From assembly GCA_019358945.1 (NCBI GenBank), contig JAHHIE010000052.1, positions 1-47,393 on the forward strand: a stretch of 47,393 nt of DNA, written 5' to 3'. This document shows, piece by piece, positions 33,688-43,745 of this stretch. The stretch is from Stenomitos rutilans HA7619-LM2 (lineage in GTDB: Bacteria; Cyanobacteriota; Cyanobacteriia; Leptolyngbyales; Leptolyngbyaceae). The position numbers and the translations under genes are program-made. Every line of letters starts with the position of its first letter. The stretch's first letter is position 1. Below the pieces are notes generated by a model that was not told the origin of the DNA, ran no database searches, and saw only the letters and a list, made by a program, of their open reading frames with translations.

Positions 33688-33793
33688 TGGCAGCAAACAC
33701 TTTGCTTTGCAAGCTGAGAAACACCCGGTGCCTACCTCTGCTGTCGGCTCCGTTACCTGCGGGATGAACGCACCAATGCTGTAGGGCTGCTAT

Positions 33794-36040
33794 ATGTGGA
33801 AGGCATTAAGACATAAGATCTGGCAGTGGCGGGGCGTCATCATCGCAGTACCGAGCGTCACCGTGGTTGTGTTGAGCATTCGTGCGACAGGCGTACTGCA
33901 AGCCCTAGAGTTTCCCGTATTGGATCAGTTTTTTCTGCTGCGTCCTCAGGAGTCGATCGATCCGCGCATTGTCATTGTTGAAATCAACGAGGCAGATATC
34001 CAGAAGGTGGGGCACTGGTCGCTGACCGATACCGAGCTTGCAGGGCTGCTAGAAACAATCAAGCAGCAAAAACCCGCCGCGATCGGGCTGGATCTCTACC
34101 GTGATTTACCCGTTGAGCCAGGTCGCCAAACGCTGACCAAACTGTTTGAAATCACTCCCAATCTGGTTGGAGTGCAAAAAGTGGGCAGCAGCGGCGATAG
34201 TTCTCCTGTCAATCCACCGCCCATGCTCAAGCAGCACGATCAGGTTGGCGCGAATGATCTGGTGCTGGATGGTGATGGCAAAGTACGACGAGGCTTGTTT
34301 TATCTCGAAGACCAGGCAGGCGAAACCGTCTTCAGCTTTAGTTTTAAGCTAGCGGAGCTGTACCTGAAGACAAAAGGCATTGAACCAGAACTCACCGCCG
34401 ATCAGTCAATGAAGCTTGGTGCAGCCATATTTCCTGCCTTCAATACCAATGATGGGAGCTACGTAAGTGCCCAGGCAGAAGGCTATCAGGTTTTGCTCAA
34501 TTACCGGGGCACGCGAGAGCGCTTCCAGACGGTTACCTTGACTGAGGTGCTAGAGAAAAGGATTGCACCAGAACTAATGCGCGATCGCATTGTGCTCATC
34601 GGTGCTACGGCAGAAAGCCTGAAAGATTTGTTCTACGTGCCCTACAGCAGCAGTCTGACCGCACCAACCCGCATGGCAGGCGTTACCATTCACGCTAACC
34701 TAATCAGCCAGATGCTCAGCGCTGCACTAGAGGGACGAATGCCCACGCTGAGAACCTGGAGTGAACCGTTAGAAGGGCTGTGGGTTTTAGCCTGGGCACT
34801 GGTGGGTGGCATCATGAGTTGGCGGCAGCGCTACAGCGGCAGGCCGGGGTTTCATCCCTGGCACACTATTAATGTACTCCTGGCAGCGGGATGCCTGGTC
34901 GCTGGCAGCTATATCGCTTTTTTGCAAGGCTGGTGGATTCCTGTTGTACCACCGCTGCTGACTATGGTGGGATCGTCGATCGTCATCACAGGGTATGTCG
35001 CGAGATCGGCAGCCGACATGCGTCGCACCTTTGGGCGTTACCTTACAGACGAAGTGGTTGCCAGCCTGCTTGAAACACCCGGTGGCTTAACACTCGGTGG
35101 CGAACGCCGTAAAGTGACGATCCTCATTTCTGACCTGCGTGGCTTTTCGGCTATCTCAGAGCGTCTGCCGCCCGAACAGGTCGTAACCATCCTCAACCTC
35201 TATCTTGGTGCAATGTCCGATGCCATTACACGCTACAACGGCACCATTAATGAGTTCATCGGCGACGGCATTTTTGTGATGTTTGGTGCGCCGATTTACC
35301 GAGAAGATGATTCGGAACGAGCGGTGGCGTGCGCGATCGCCATGCAGTCCGTCATGTGCGATGTCAATCGGCAAAACCAGCAGCTTGGGCTACCCGCGAT
35401 CGAAATGGGTATTGGCATCAACACGGGTGAGGTCGTTGTGGGAAATATCGGCTCTCAGCGCCGCGCAAAATACACGGTGATTGGCAACCACGTCAACCTG
35501 GCTGCACGCATCGAATCCTACACGGTCGGCGGACAAATTTTGATCTCAGAAGACACTTGCCGCGATGCTGGGGAGGGCATCGTGAAGGTCGATGGGCACA
35601 TTCAGGTAGAACCCAAAGGCATCAAAGAGCCGATTACCCTTCACAACGTCAGCGGCATTGGCGGCAAGCACAACCTCTACCTACCCGAAGAAAAAGAAGC
35701 GTTCGTCACGCTCACGGCAAGCATTCCAGTACGCTACACCGTTTTAGAAGGCAAACACGCAGTTGGCACGATGTTTGAAGGTTCCTTAGTCAGCCTGTCA
35801 GATAAGAGTGCCGAACTGCGATCGGATCACTTCCTCACTCCCCTCAGCAACCTCAAGCTCAATCTCTTAAACACCACCCAGAAACATGCTGAACTGGATG
35901 ACCTTTACGCCAAAGTGCTGGATAAAGCTGCCACCAAGCCAGATTGTGTACGCATTCGCTTTACTGGAATGCCCATTCGTTTTGCCGCCCTAGCGCCTGA
36001 AGTGAGCGCTGCACTCGAGCATTTGCGGCGATCGACCTAA
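33794..36040 (+). CDS. CHASE2-domain class III nucleotide cyclase, guanylate-cyclase-like substrate site
   Basis: This membrane receptor cyclase has 748 aa. After one N-terminal helix (about 15-30) comes an extracytoplasmic CHASE2 domain (about 40-320: RIVIVEINEADIQ, PAAIGLDLYRDLPV, RDRIVLIGATAESLKDLFYVP). Three helices (330-415) precede the catalytic domain (about 435-620). Metal ligands Asp447 (SDLRGFS) and Asp491 (EFIGDGIF) are present, as are the transition-state residues Asn568 and Arg572 (VNLAAR). The purine-selecting Lys of adenylate cyclases is replaced by Glu487 (INEFIGD), as in guanylate cyclases such as Synechocystis Cya2, with Thr561 at the second position. Residues about 635-748 may be a degenerate PilZ-like domain (VRYTVLEG, SLVSLSDKSAEL). 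It would make cGMP or cAMP in response to a periplasmic signal. Confidence 0.9.
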   Translation: MWKALRHKIWQWRGVIIAVPSVTVVVLSIRATGVLQALEFPVLDQFFLLRPQESIDPRIVIVEINEADIQKVGHWSLTDTELAGLLETIKQQKPAAIGLDLYRDLPVEPGRQTLTKLFEITPNLVGVQKVGSSGDSSPVNPPPMLKQHDQVGANDLVLDGDGKVRRGLFYLEDQAGETVFSFSFKLAELYLKTKGIEPELTADQSMKLGAAIFPAFNTNDGSYVSAQAEGYQVLLNYRGTRERFQTVTLTEVLEKRIAPELMRDRIVLIGATAESLKDLFYVPYSSSLTAPTRMAGVTIHANLISQMLSAALEGRMPTLRTWSEPLEGLWVLAWALVGGIMSWRQRYSGRPGFHPWHTINVLLAAGCLVAGSYIAFLQGWWIPVVPPLLTMVGSSIVITGYVARSAADMRRTFGRYLTDEVVASLLETPGGLTLGGERRKVTILISDLRGFSAISERLPPEQVVTILNLYLGAMSDAITRYNGTINEFIGDGIFVMFGAPIYREDDSERAVACAIAMQSVMCDVNRQNQQLGLPAIEMGIGINTGEVVVGNIGSQRRAKYTVIGNHVNLAARIESYTVGGQILISEDTCRDAGEGIVKVDGHIQVEPKGIKEPITLHNVSGIGGKHNLYLPEEKEAFVTLTASIPVRYTVLEGKHAVGTMFEGSLVSLSDKSAELRSDHFLTPLSNLKLNLLNTTQKHAELDDLYAKVLDKAATKPDCVRIRFTGMPIRFAALAPEVSAALEHLRRST

Positions 36041-36062
36041 CGTTTAACCATTTCGATCGTCG

Positions 36063-36590
36063 CTAATCAAACGAGTACCCTGCAAAGAAAATCTCTGTGG
36101 GTTTATCGTTCTGATAGAGGACAATGTACCGTCCTTCCCCACGATCGATACTATCCCAAAACTCTTCCCAAACATCTGGATTCTGTTCCTGTATCAAGAT
36201 CGATTCAACGATTTCATGGGTTGGTTTATCAGTGCCAAACAACCTTGACAAATCATCGTTCGATAGAGGACAAACGGCACAGGCTTCAGGTTCTTCTGAC
36301 ACTTGGAACATATCTAGAATCGAAGTCGTACCGTCAGGTTCAGAGTCAGCAAAGACTGCTTCAATGGCTGCTTCAAGACTGCCATGTTCTTCAATTAGTT
36401 CTTCAGCAGAAGTCGTAGAAGTTTCAAATTCTGCTGGTTCAAATCCTATGAAAGCAGCTAAGCCGCTAGTGTTCATCCAAGAGGAAACACCATAACGCCC
36501 TGCACGAAATTCTTGCTCACGCAATCTCTGCAACGTAGAATTAACATCTTTGTCAAAGGGAACAAAGTAGTGCCAGGCATTTCCACCCAT
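36063..36590 (-). CDS. Conserved cyanobacterial hypothetical protein, acidic (175 aa)
   Basis: No function is known to me. It begins MGGNAWHYFVPFDKDVNSTL, then LREQEFRAGRYGVSS, a Glu/Ser-rich acidic middle (about 58-85), DGTTSILDMFQVSE and a C-terminus YIVLYQNDKPTEIFFAGYSFD. Similar openings occur in other cyanobacterial proteins of unknown role. It is soluble, with no signal. It is convergent with the cyclase gene (22-base gap). The IS630 element inserted about 60 bases upstream of its start, so its promoter may have been displaced. Confidence 0.75.
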   Translation of the reverse strand: MGGNAWHYFVPFDKDVNSTLQRLREQEFRAGRYGVSSWMNTSGLAAFIGFEPAEFETSTTSAEELIEEHGSLEAAIEAVFADSEPDGTTSILDMFQVSEEPEACAVCPLSNDDLSRLFGTDKPTHEIVESILIQEQNPDVWEEFWDSIDRGEGRYIVLYQNDKPTEIFFAGYSFD

Positions 36591-36651
36591 AACTGAGTTC
36601 TATTTTTTTACTGCAACTGTTTTATATGGTTCCCTTATTTTTTGCTATCTA

Positions 36652-37776
36652 TTAACCCGGCAACTTGAGAGAATGCAGAGTGAGTAAGGCAATTCGTACA
36701 ATTAAAGTATGAACAAACCTGATGCTCGATTTCTCAATCCAACGACTCAAAACTACCTACGCCAACAAGCGATTCGCTTACGCGAGCAAGGAAAGCGATT
36801 TGTCGATATTGCAAATTACCTGGGAGTGCATCGCAATACGGTTTCGGATTGGTGGCAACAGTACCAGGAATGCGGCGAGATTGCCTTGAACCAGCAGGAG
36901 CGAGGACGCAACGTTGGGGAAGGACGCACCTTAACTCAGGAGCAGGAGCATCGCCTTCAACAGTTGATGCAAGCGCAATTTCCAGAGGACTTAGAGATTG
37001 ACAGTGCCTTGTGGACTCGACGAGCCGTCCAACAGTTGATGAAGCAAGTGTGCGAGGTCCAAATGCCGATTCGCACGGTGGGAGAGTACCTCAAGCGGTG
37101 GGGGTATACGCCACAGAAACCCTTGAAACGGGCTTACGAGCAGGAACCAGACGCGGTGGAGGAGTGGTTGGAGCAGACCTACCCTGAAATTGAGCAACGG
37201 GCGCAAGCCCAGGGAGCTGAGATCGCTTGGGGCGATGAGTCAGGATTACGCTTGGATACTCAAGTCGGTCGTGGGTATGCCCCGATAGGCGAAACACCTG
37301 AAATTCATTTGAGCCAGAAAAAGCGGGTGCGGGTCAACTTCATTGCCAGTATCAGCAATCAAGGCGCGGTTCGATTCATGCTCTACACCAGCAAGCTCAA
37401 CGAAATCGTCTTTTTGACCTTCATCAAACGCTTAGTTGCCAAGCGCAAACGCAAGTTGTTTTGGATTGTGGATCGACATCCGGTGCATCGAGGACAACAG
37501 GTAAAACAATGGCTTGCCGAACACACCGATGAGATTGAACTGTTCTACCTGCCCTCTTACTCACCGCAGTTGAATCCAACCGAGTATCTCAATGGGGATG
37601 TTAAGCAGGGCGTTCACTCTAAGCCACCAACTCGCAATCTCGCTCAGCTCAAGCAACGATTGATATCTCATCTCCATAAGTTACAGAATTTGCCAGCGCG
37701 AATCCAGAAGTATTTTGAGCATCCGTTCCTCGCTTATGCAGCAAAAAAGATGCAACCTCTATTATTGCCGGGTTAA
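36652..37776 (+). mobile_element. IS630-family insertion sequence, apparently intact
   Basis: The element of about 1125 bp has perfect 12-bp terminal inverted repeats TTAACCCGGCAA / TTGCCGGGTTAA. It is flanked on both sides by TA (36650-36651 and 37777-37778), the target duplication expected for this family. It carries one uninterrupted transposase gene whose stop codon lies within the right repeat. It sits between the 175-aa hypothetical gene and hicAB. Intact ends and gene suggest a recent insertion. Confidence 0.93.
36709..37776 (+). CDS. IS630 family transposase
   Basis: The protein has 355 aa. The N-terminal part has two helix-turn-helix units (IRLREQGKRFVDIANYLGVH and the RAVQQLMKQVCEVQMPIRTV region). 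The DDE catalytic domain shows Asp in AWGDESGLRLD, Asp in LFWIVDRHPVHRG and Glu in PSYSPQLNPTEYLNGDVK. All three are kept and no frameshift is needed, so it should be active. The TAA stop belongs to the right terminal repeat. Confidence 0.95.
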   Translation: MNKPDARFLNPTTQNYLRQQAIRLREQGKRFVDIANYLGVHRNTVSDWWQQYQECGEIALNQQERGRNVGEGRTLTQEQEHRLQQLMQAQFPEDLEIDSALWTRRAVQQLMKQVCEVQMPIRTVGEYLKRWGYTPQKPLKRAYEQEPDAVEEWLEQTYPEIEQRAQAQGAEIAWGDESGLRLDTQVGRGYAPIGETPEIHLSQKKRVRVNFIASISNQGAVRFMLYTSKLNEIVFLTFIKRLVAKRKRKLFWIVDRHPVHRGQQVKQWLAEHTDEIELFYLPSYSPQLNPTEYLNGDVKQGVHSKPPTRNLAQLKQRLISHLHKLQNLPARIQKYFEHPFLAYAAKKMQPLLLPG

Positions 37777-37852
37777 TAATTCAACAGCTCCAAAATTTAT
37801 GCATAGATCCTCTCGAGAAGGAATGACTATATATCGTTAGCTCAAGCTCGCA

Positions 37853-38065
37853 TCAGACGGCGACTTCAACATAGGCTGATGACGTTGTCGGTTGTGGAAT
37901 CTCTAAACCTTCCAGTTTCAAGCCATCAAGATGAAACGCGATCGCTTCATGCATATTCTGTTCAACTTCTTCACGAGTTGATCCCGTCGAAACACATCCC
38001 GGTAAGTCAGGAGAGTAAGCAGAATATCCAGTTGTTGTCTGCTCGATGACAATCAGATACTGCAT
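37853..38065 (-). CDS. hicB: HicB-type antitoxin, short form
   Basis: The protein has 70 aa. It has the partial RNase-H-like HicB fold: YLIVIEQTTTGYSAYSPDLPGCVSTGSTREEVEQNMHEAI split over strands and one helix, then IPQPTTSSAYVEV. The C-terminal DNA-binding domain of longer HicB proteins is absent, as is common for cyanobacterial short forms. It overlaps the upstream hicA gene by one base, so translation is coupled. It neutralises HicA. Confidence 0.9.
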   Translation of the reverse strand: MQYLIVIEQTTTGYSAYSPDLPGCVSTGSTREEVEQNMHEAIAFHLDGLKLEGLEIPQPTTSSAYVEVAV

Positions 38066-38250
38066 TATTTCAACCCCGCTTGCTTCAAAAGACTATTCAA
38101 CGTTCCTGGTGCCAACTCGTCACTCGGTTCTCCGGGTACAGTCACGAGACCTGGCTTGTGTGGATGCTTATATTGCCGATGACTGCCTCGTGTTCGAGCC
38201 AGGTACCAACCATCCTGCCCAATCAGTTTAATGACATCCTTCACCTTCAT
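38065..38250 (-). CDS. hicA: HicA-type mRNA interferase toxin
   Basis: The protein has 61 aa. It has the dsRBD-like fold of HicA: VKDVIKLIGQDGWYLARTRGSHRQY with catalytic His24, then HKPGLVTVPGEPSDELAPGTL and a final helix. HicA cleaves mRNA and tmRNA when HicB is lost. It is first in the operon, the usual hicAB order. An AAT-rich promoter region lies toward purK. Confidence 0.92.
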   Translation of the reverse strand: MKVKDVIKLIGQDGWYLARTRGSHRQYKHPHKPGLVTVPGEPSDELAPGTLNSLLKQAGLK

Positions 38251-38322
38251 GTCTCAAGCCTACAAAGAGCCTAGAGACTTGCCAATGTCGGTAAGTCTAG
38301 CTCGTGTTGTAGTTCGTCTGGT

Positions 38323-39462
<1,140 letters not shown>

Positions 39463-39483
39463 GCTCTGCCACCTTCTTGTAAA

Positions 39484-39757
39484 TCAGCTATTAGCGGTCA
39501 GCTATCAGCCATCAGTCATCAGCGGAGAAGTTCTGAGTTTTGAGTTTTAAGTTGAAGAGCGATCAGCTAACCCTGCGGGAAGCAAGCTACAGCGGTCAGC
39601 CGCCAGCTATCAGCGTTCTTCTTAAAACCAACAACTGCTTCAGCAGTCAGTGGTCAACAATCAGCCATTAACCGACTCCCCACTCCCGACTCTCAACTCC
39701 TCACTCCTTTCTTTTACCTTTTGTCTTCTACCTTCTCCCTTTTGCCTTTTACCTTCT
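39484..39757. repeat. Cluster of heptad repeats between purK and the pentapeptide gene
   Basis: The gap is almost wholly made of three STRR types: TCAGCGG/TCAGCTA (39488-39530 and 39593-39620), CCGACTC/CCCACTC (39675-39710) and CCTTTTG/CCTTCTC (39715-39757). There is no gene. A GGAAGCAAGCTAC motif at 39579 recurs at about 42850. Confidence 0.8.
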
Positions 39758-39759
39758 CC

Positions 39760-40278
39760 TTAACGACACCCCAGCGAATCTCGCGTCTCCACACCCGTTT
39801 TCGGGTTCACACCACTTGCCAGAGTGCACAACTCCCGAATCTGAACCCGATCTAAAATAGCATCACTAAAATCAGCCCCAGCGATGTTCACCTCGTCAAA
39901 GACAGTTCGCAACATCATGGTATTGACCAAAACGGCATCGCTGAGGTCAACGCGAGACAACTTCACTTGATCTAGCATCGCCTGAGTGAGGTCAGCGCCG
40001 TGCAAGTTTGTCTCTGTCATCGTAGAAGCGCTAAACACGGCACCTGCAAGATCTGCATTGGTAAAATTGGTACGGTTGAGATTGGCGTTTGAGAACTCTG
40101 CGACTCGTAGCGACTGCCCAGAGAAGTCTTTGCCTGCTAGTTCTGCATTGCTGTAAGACGGCGGCGGCGCGTATTGGGAGGAGTATTTAGTGCCGATCGC
40201 CGCGTGTGCGGGCGCGATCGAAAGCCCAAAGAGCAAGAGGGCAGTGCATAGAAGAGCGAAACAGCGGTTAATCAGCAT
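39760..40278 (-). CDS. Exported pentapeptide-repeat protein (lumenal/periplasmic)
   Basis: The protein has 172 aa. A signal peptide (ALLCTALLLFGLSIAPAHA, cleavage near 26) leads to a short linker and then A(D/N)LXX-type repeats from about 47 to 150 (AELAGKDFSGQS, NLNRTNFTNADLAGAVF, LHGADLTQAMLDQ, VDLSDAVL, GADFSDAIL). These form a right-handed beta-helix. The C-terminus has two cysteines (ELCTLAS and LGCR) that could make a disulfide. The layout recalls the thylakoid-lumen pentapeptide proteins TL15/TL17-like of plants. The molecular role is unknown. Confidence 0.88.
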   Translation of the reverse strand: MLINRCFALLCTALLLFGLSIAPAHAAIGTKYSSQYAPPPSYSNAELAGKDFSGQSLRVAEFSNANLNRTNFTNADLAGAVFSASTMTETNLHGADLTQAMLDQVKLSRVDLSDAVLVNTMMLRTVFDEVNIAGADFSDAILDRVQIRELCTLASGVNPKTGVETRDSLGCR

Positions 40279-40472
40279 CCCTTCGGCGATCGAAACACCA
40301 TGTTTCAGTGTAGTCAGAATTTCTTACTCTGGCTAAGTCACGCTGTCTAAGATGCACTCTCATTACAAAGAAGATGTAGCCTCACTAACTAAAACTACGC
40401 ATGTCTGCACTATGTATTGCCTTACACTTCAAACCACTGCCAAGTGGCTAATGCAACGAACGCTCTGCTTGC

Positions 40473-42566
40473 TTAGCTAAGACCTGTCCGACAGATATTT
40501 TTTGCCTGTTGCCGCTGGACTGGGTTTACACCTCGCTGTTTTGAGAGTGCAGGACACCAGCGATCGATAGCACTTTTCGCCTCAGCGCGGGCAGACTGCT
40601 CTTGCGGGATCAACCGAGCCGCAACAATGGCAGCATCAAACCGACCTTGCCGACCCCGCTGTCGAGCGATGCGCAAAATTTGACCACTCCAATCTGCGAT
40701 CGCTTGCTTCGCCTGAGGGTAATCTGGTTGCCCTGGCTGCACCTTCCTCGCTTCTTGAATGGCATCTGAGTAGGGCGATGCCTGGTCACGGTTCATCGCT
40801 GCCAGTGCTCTTGCTTTAGCCAAGTGAGAAGAAGCCGATAGTTTGGCAATATTCGCCGTTCTTGTTACTTGAGCAGGCTGCGGTTGTGTCGTCGCAGGCT
40901 TGCCCGCAGTCACATTAAGACGACTCGCCCCGGAAGCGCCAAGTTGAGTAGAGGCGATCGGCTTGAGCGAAAGTGGGCTAGCAGCAGGGGTCGTCGCTGG
41001 AAAGACGGACACTCCAGGCTTCACCTCAGGCGGCCTAGTGGAAAGCGTCGCTTGTCCCGCACCTGCCTGTCCTGTGTTAGAAGGGCTTGCACCGGATGGA
41101 CTTGTACTGGAGGTCGCAGGTCGCTGTGTTGTAGAGGGCGCTTTTGGCGTGAAAGAGGCGCAGTTTCGGAGCAGTACACCCAAAATCAGCCCAACCACTG
41201 CAAGACCACCCCAACGAATCGCCGATCGCCAGAAGAGAGCATCAGAAATTTCGTTCGGGTCTTCGGGAGAGTCAGAATGAGGCTGCGTCACAGTAGTTGC
41301 TCGATCGGAGGAAGTCCCTCTATTTTCGTCATTCTGAGCGGGAGTGTCGATAGGCTGATGGATACCACCGCCATTTTGTAGAGCTGGAGGTGGTGTGCCC
41401 CCGTTAACAGGCGGCGTGGAATTAAGCGCAACCCCGGTACTTCTGTGAGGCAGGGCAGCACTTGAAGCTGGCGTTGTCCTTGAAGGTGAGATCGTGCCGC
41501 CATTGGTGTAGCTTGCCCCACTGCCATTGGCGTGAGAGCGACCATTGCCGTTGGTGCTGGTAGCGTTAGCATGTGCCCCATTAGTTGGAGTCGCCGTTGC
41601 TACCTGTCTAGATGAGGCCCAAAGGCTATTGCCGTTCGCATGGCTATTGCCGTTCGCATGACTGCTATTCGTTTGGCTGCCGTTTCCAGCGCTGTCATGG
41701 TTTGCAGAAGCAGCCACCAGAGGAAGGTTGCCTGCACTACCAGCAGATTGCATCGAGAGGAAAGCCGCACCATGCGCGATGGCCGTCTGCATGCCGATGG
41801 CGCGATCGCCCACTGGTTGATTTGCCTGCGCTACCGTTGGCAGTAAAAGCTGCTGTCGCTTCTCGGCTGGGCAAACCGTTACAGGCTGCTGAATGGGTCG
41901 CCAGTAATGTTCGCTCAAAGCGGGTAGGCGAACACTTAATATCTGGTCTAATGCTGCGACCGTTGTACCTTGATGACTACGCAAACTTTCTAACAGCGCC
42001 GCCGTGAAAAAGCCATGCCCCAAGGCAGACGTTTCGCGGGAAAACTGCCCTGGCTGGCAAGATAAAATCGTTGGGATACCAGTAATGCTTGCTAAATGCG
42101 CCGTATGATCGCCAACCATTTCATAGGAAAAACTGCTTTCATTGCGGTTCATATCGAGCAACACCAGCACGGTCGCGTCTGAGACCCGCCTCAAGCTACG
42201 AAAGATTGATTCTAAAGGAAGCGTAGTGGCTTGAACGGCGGTTGGCGTACCTGCGATCGGAATCAGATAATCTTGCCCCTGCTGACAAATGCCATAGCCG
42301 CTGAAAAAGAACCACAACACATCTCCTGGCTGCACACAACGCTGAGTGATAAAGTCAAGCCAGTTTTGAATCGTTTCGCGATCGGGGTAAGTTGATTTAT
42401 CCCACTGCGGCGGCGAGGTTTCTGTCAACAACACGCACTGTTCGGCTGGCACACCAACCTCATCCACCAAAAACTGCTGGATCGCTTGAGCATCATGCTG
42501 GGCATAGCTCAATGGCTGAAATGCTTGATATTGATTAATGCCAATGCTGATTGCCCACTGTCTCAT
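40473..42566 (-). CDS. Caspase-fold (peptidase C14) protein without the His-Cys dyad, membrane anchored
   Basis: The protein has 697 aa. The N-terminal 240 residues form a caspase/orthocaspase fold (WAISIGINQY, LLTETSPPQWDKSTYPDRETI, VLWFFFSGYG, ATVLVLLDMNRNESS, IPTILSCQPGQFSRE). The catalytic His of the SGHG motif is Tyr91 and the Cys of the DxC motif is Asn140, so it should not be a protease. Such Tyr-variants are known among cyanobacterial orthocaspases. Residues about 290-350 are a His/Asn/Gly/Ala-rich linker (NSHANGNS-type units). One membrane helix (about 453-470, GLAVVGLILGVLLRNCA) follows, then a Ser/Thr/Pro linker and a C-terminal helical domain (about 590-697, with LAAMNRDQASPYSDAI). 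It may be a scaffold or sensor. Confidence 0.87.
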   Translation of the reverse strand: MRQWAISIGINQYQAFQPLSYAQHDAQAIQQFLVDEVGVPAEQCVLLTETSPPQWDKSTYPDRETIQNWLDFITQRCVQPGDVLWFFFSGYGICQQGQDYLIPIAGTPTAVQATTLPLESIFRSLRRVSDATVLVLLDMNRNESSFSYEMVGDHTAHLASITGIPTILSCQPGQFSRETSALGHGFFTAALLESLRSHQGTTVAALDQILSVRLPALSEHYWRPIQQPVTVCPAEKRQQLLLPTVAQANQPVGDRAIGMQTAIAHGAAFLSMQSAGSAGNLPLVAASANHDSAGNGSQTNSSHANGNSHANGNSLWASSRQVATATPTNGAHANATSTNGNGRSHANGSGASYTNGGTISPSRTTPASSAALPHRSTGVALNSTPPVNGGTPPPALQNGGGIHQPIDTPAQNDENRGTSSDRATTVTQPHSDSPEDPNEISDALFWRSAIRWGGLAVVGLILGVLLRNCASFTPKAPSTTQRPATSSTSPSGASPSNTGQAGAGQATLSTRPPEVKPGVSVFPATTPAASPLSLKPIASTQLGASGASRLNVTAGKPATTQPQPAQVTRTANIAKLSASSHLAKARALAAMNRDQASPYSDAIQEARKVQPGQPDYPQAKQAIADWSGQILRIARQRGRQGRFDAAIVAARLIPQEQSARAEAKSAIDRWCPALSKQRGVNPVQRQQAKNICRTGLS

Positions 42567-43046
42567 ATCAGATGCCCCGGATATCTATTGACATAGCATT
42601 CCCAGTCCTCTCTATCATGACACGCTCACTCTAGAAGACAAAATGCTTTGTCATCGGAATGCTTTAACGGCATGAGACAGGAGCGATCGACCGCAATGCA
42701 GCCAAAGCATCGTCATCCCTTGTGACACCAGGATCGCAAGGATGAATGTGCATGGAAAGACATTGCGAAATCCTTAGATGCCGCGAGCATTGTTAGAAGG
42801 ATGGTCTTAAAAGGTATGGCTCATCCCCAAAAGCTGTCGGGGCGAAGCAGGCCTTACAGGAAGCAAGCTACGGGCCACGATTCGCGGTCTACAAGGCTTG
42901 TTTGCTACATGCGATGCCCTACGCCAGACGATCGCACCACCTCAGACATCCTCTAAAACTAATCGCTGATCGATGAAAGCTGACGGCTGAAAGCTGATCA
43001 TTTCAACCACCCCATACTTTTACGAATGATTGAGGACTGCCATAGA
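42567..43046. other. Intergenic region with repeat remnants
   Basis: No supported ORF is found in these 480 bases. A TTGACA at about 42588 with a TATCAT 19 bases later faces away from the caspase-like gene, but nothing follows it. The GGAAGCAAGCTAC stretch near 42850 matches one at 39579, and heptad-like AGCTGA units occur at 42978-43000. Confidence 0.5.
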
Positions 43047-43745
43047 TCACAGATCATTCGTTTGTTTCGCGGCCTCCGCTTTGCGCTTTCGTAACACACC
43101 AATGCCCAACCCAATCAAACCGGGTAAAAGCGCAGGTGTTGGCACAGCCGCAACTTCATTTGCCTGAAAGTTCGGACCAAAATATCCCAAATTGTTATCA
43201 GAATTTTGCACAGTGGTACTACCTGGAGTAGTGCCAGAAATCGTACCGGGAAAAACAAGCGTGTTGCTAAAGCGAAAAGCAGACGATACAAAGGTGATAT
43301 TAGGGTTGACCGAAAACCCCGTTGGATTAAAGGTATAGCTTTCAGAACCTGTGACAGCTGCAATAAAAAAGGTACCGCCAGCTTTCAGCAACGTTGATGA
43401 TACAGACGTGTACCGAAAGTATCCATCTAATGAATCGCCAGGTTTAACGGTTCCTTGAACCAGCAAGTTCCCGGTGTCATCAAAAATACCAACATCATGC
43501 GTTTGCGTTAGATTGTTTTGGAAGTCATCGTAGAACCCTAACGTCGTGACATTCACTGCTTTCTTTGTGGTGAACTGAAAGCCAAGACTCCAGGAACCAT
43601 TCGTGAAATTTGTTGTCGGCGCGCTAAAGTCAACGGCAGTAAAACTGGCAGCGCTGACAGGCTTGATATTTTCTGTAGTAAATAGAAAACAGGTGGCTCC
43701 GATCGCAGTGATAAGCGACTGTTTCAAAAGGGTTGATTGAGACAT
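43047..43745 (-). CDS. PTPA-CTERM (PEP-CTERM-like) surface protein with DUF4082-like domain
   Basis: The protein has 232 aa. A signal peptide (about 1-33, ITAIGATCFLFTTENIKPVSA) precedes a beta-rich domain: SWSLGFQFTTKKAVNVTTLGFYDD, then HDVGIFDDTGNLL, YFRYTSVSSTLLKAGGTFFIAAV. These resemble DUF4082. The C-terminus is a sorting tag: VPTPALLPGLIGLGIGVL followed by the basic RKRK. This PTPA variant of PEP-CTERM is frequent in cyanobacteria and marks proteins for processing at the membrane by an exosortase-like system, which is not in this window. Confidence 0.88.
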   Translation of the reverse strand: MSQSTLLKQSLITAIGATCFLFTTENIKPVSAASFTAVDFSAPTTNFTNGSWSLGFQFTTKKAVNVTTLGFYDDFQNNLTQTHDVGIFDDTGNLLVQGTVKPGDSLDGYFRYTSVSSTLLKAGGTFFIAAVTGSESYTFNPTGFSVNPNITFVSSAFRFSNTLVFPGTISGTTPGSTTVQNSDNNLGYFGPNFQANEVAAVPTPALLPGLIGLGIGVLRKRKAEAAKQTNDL

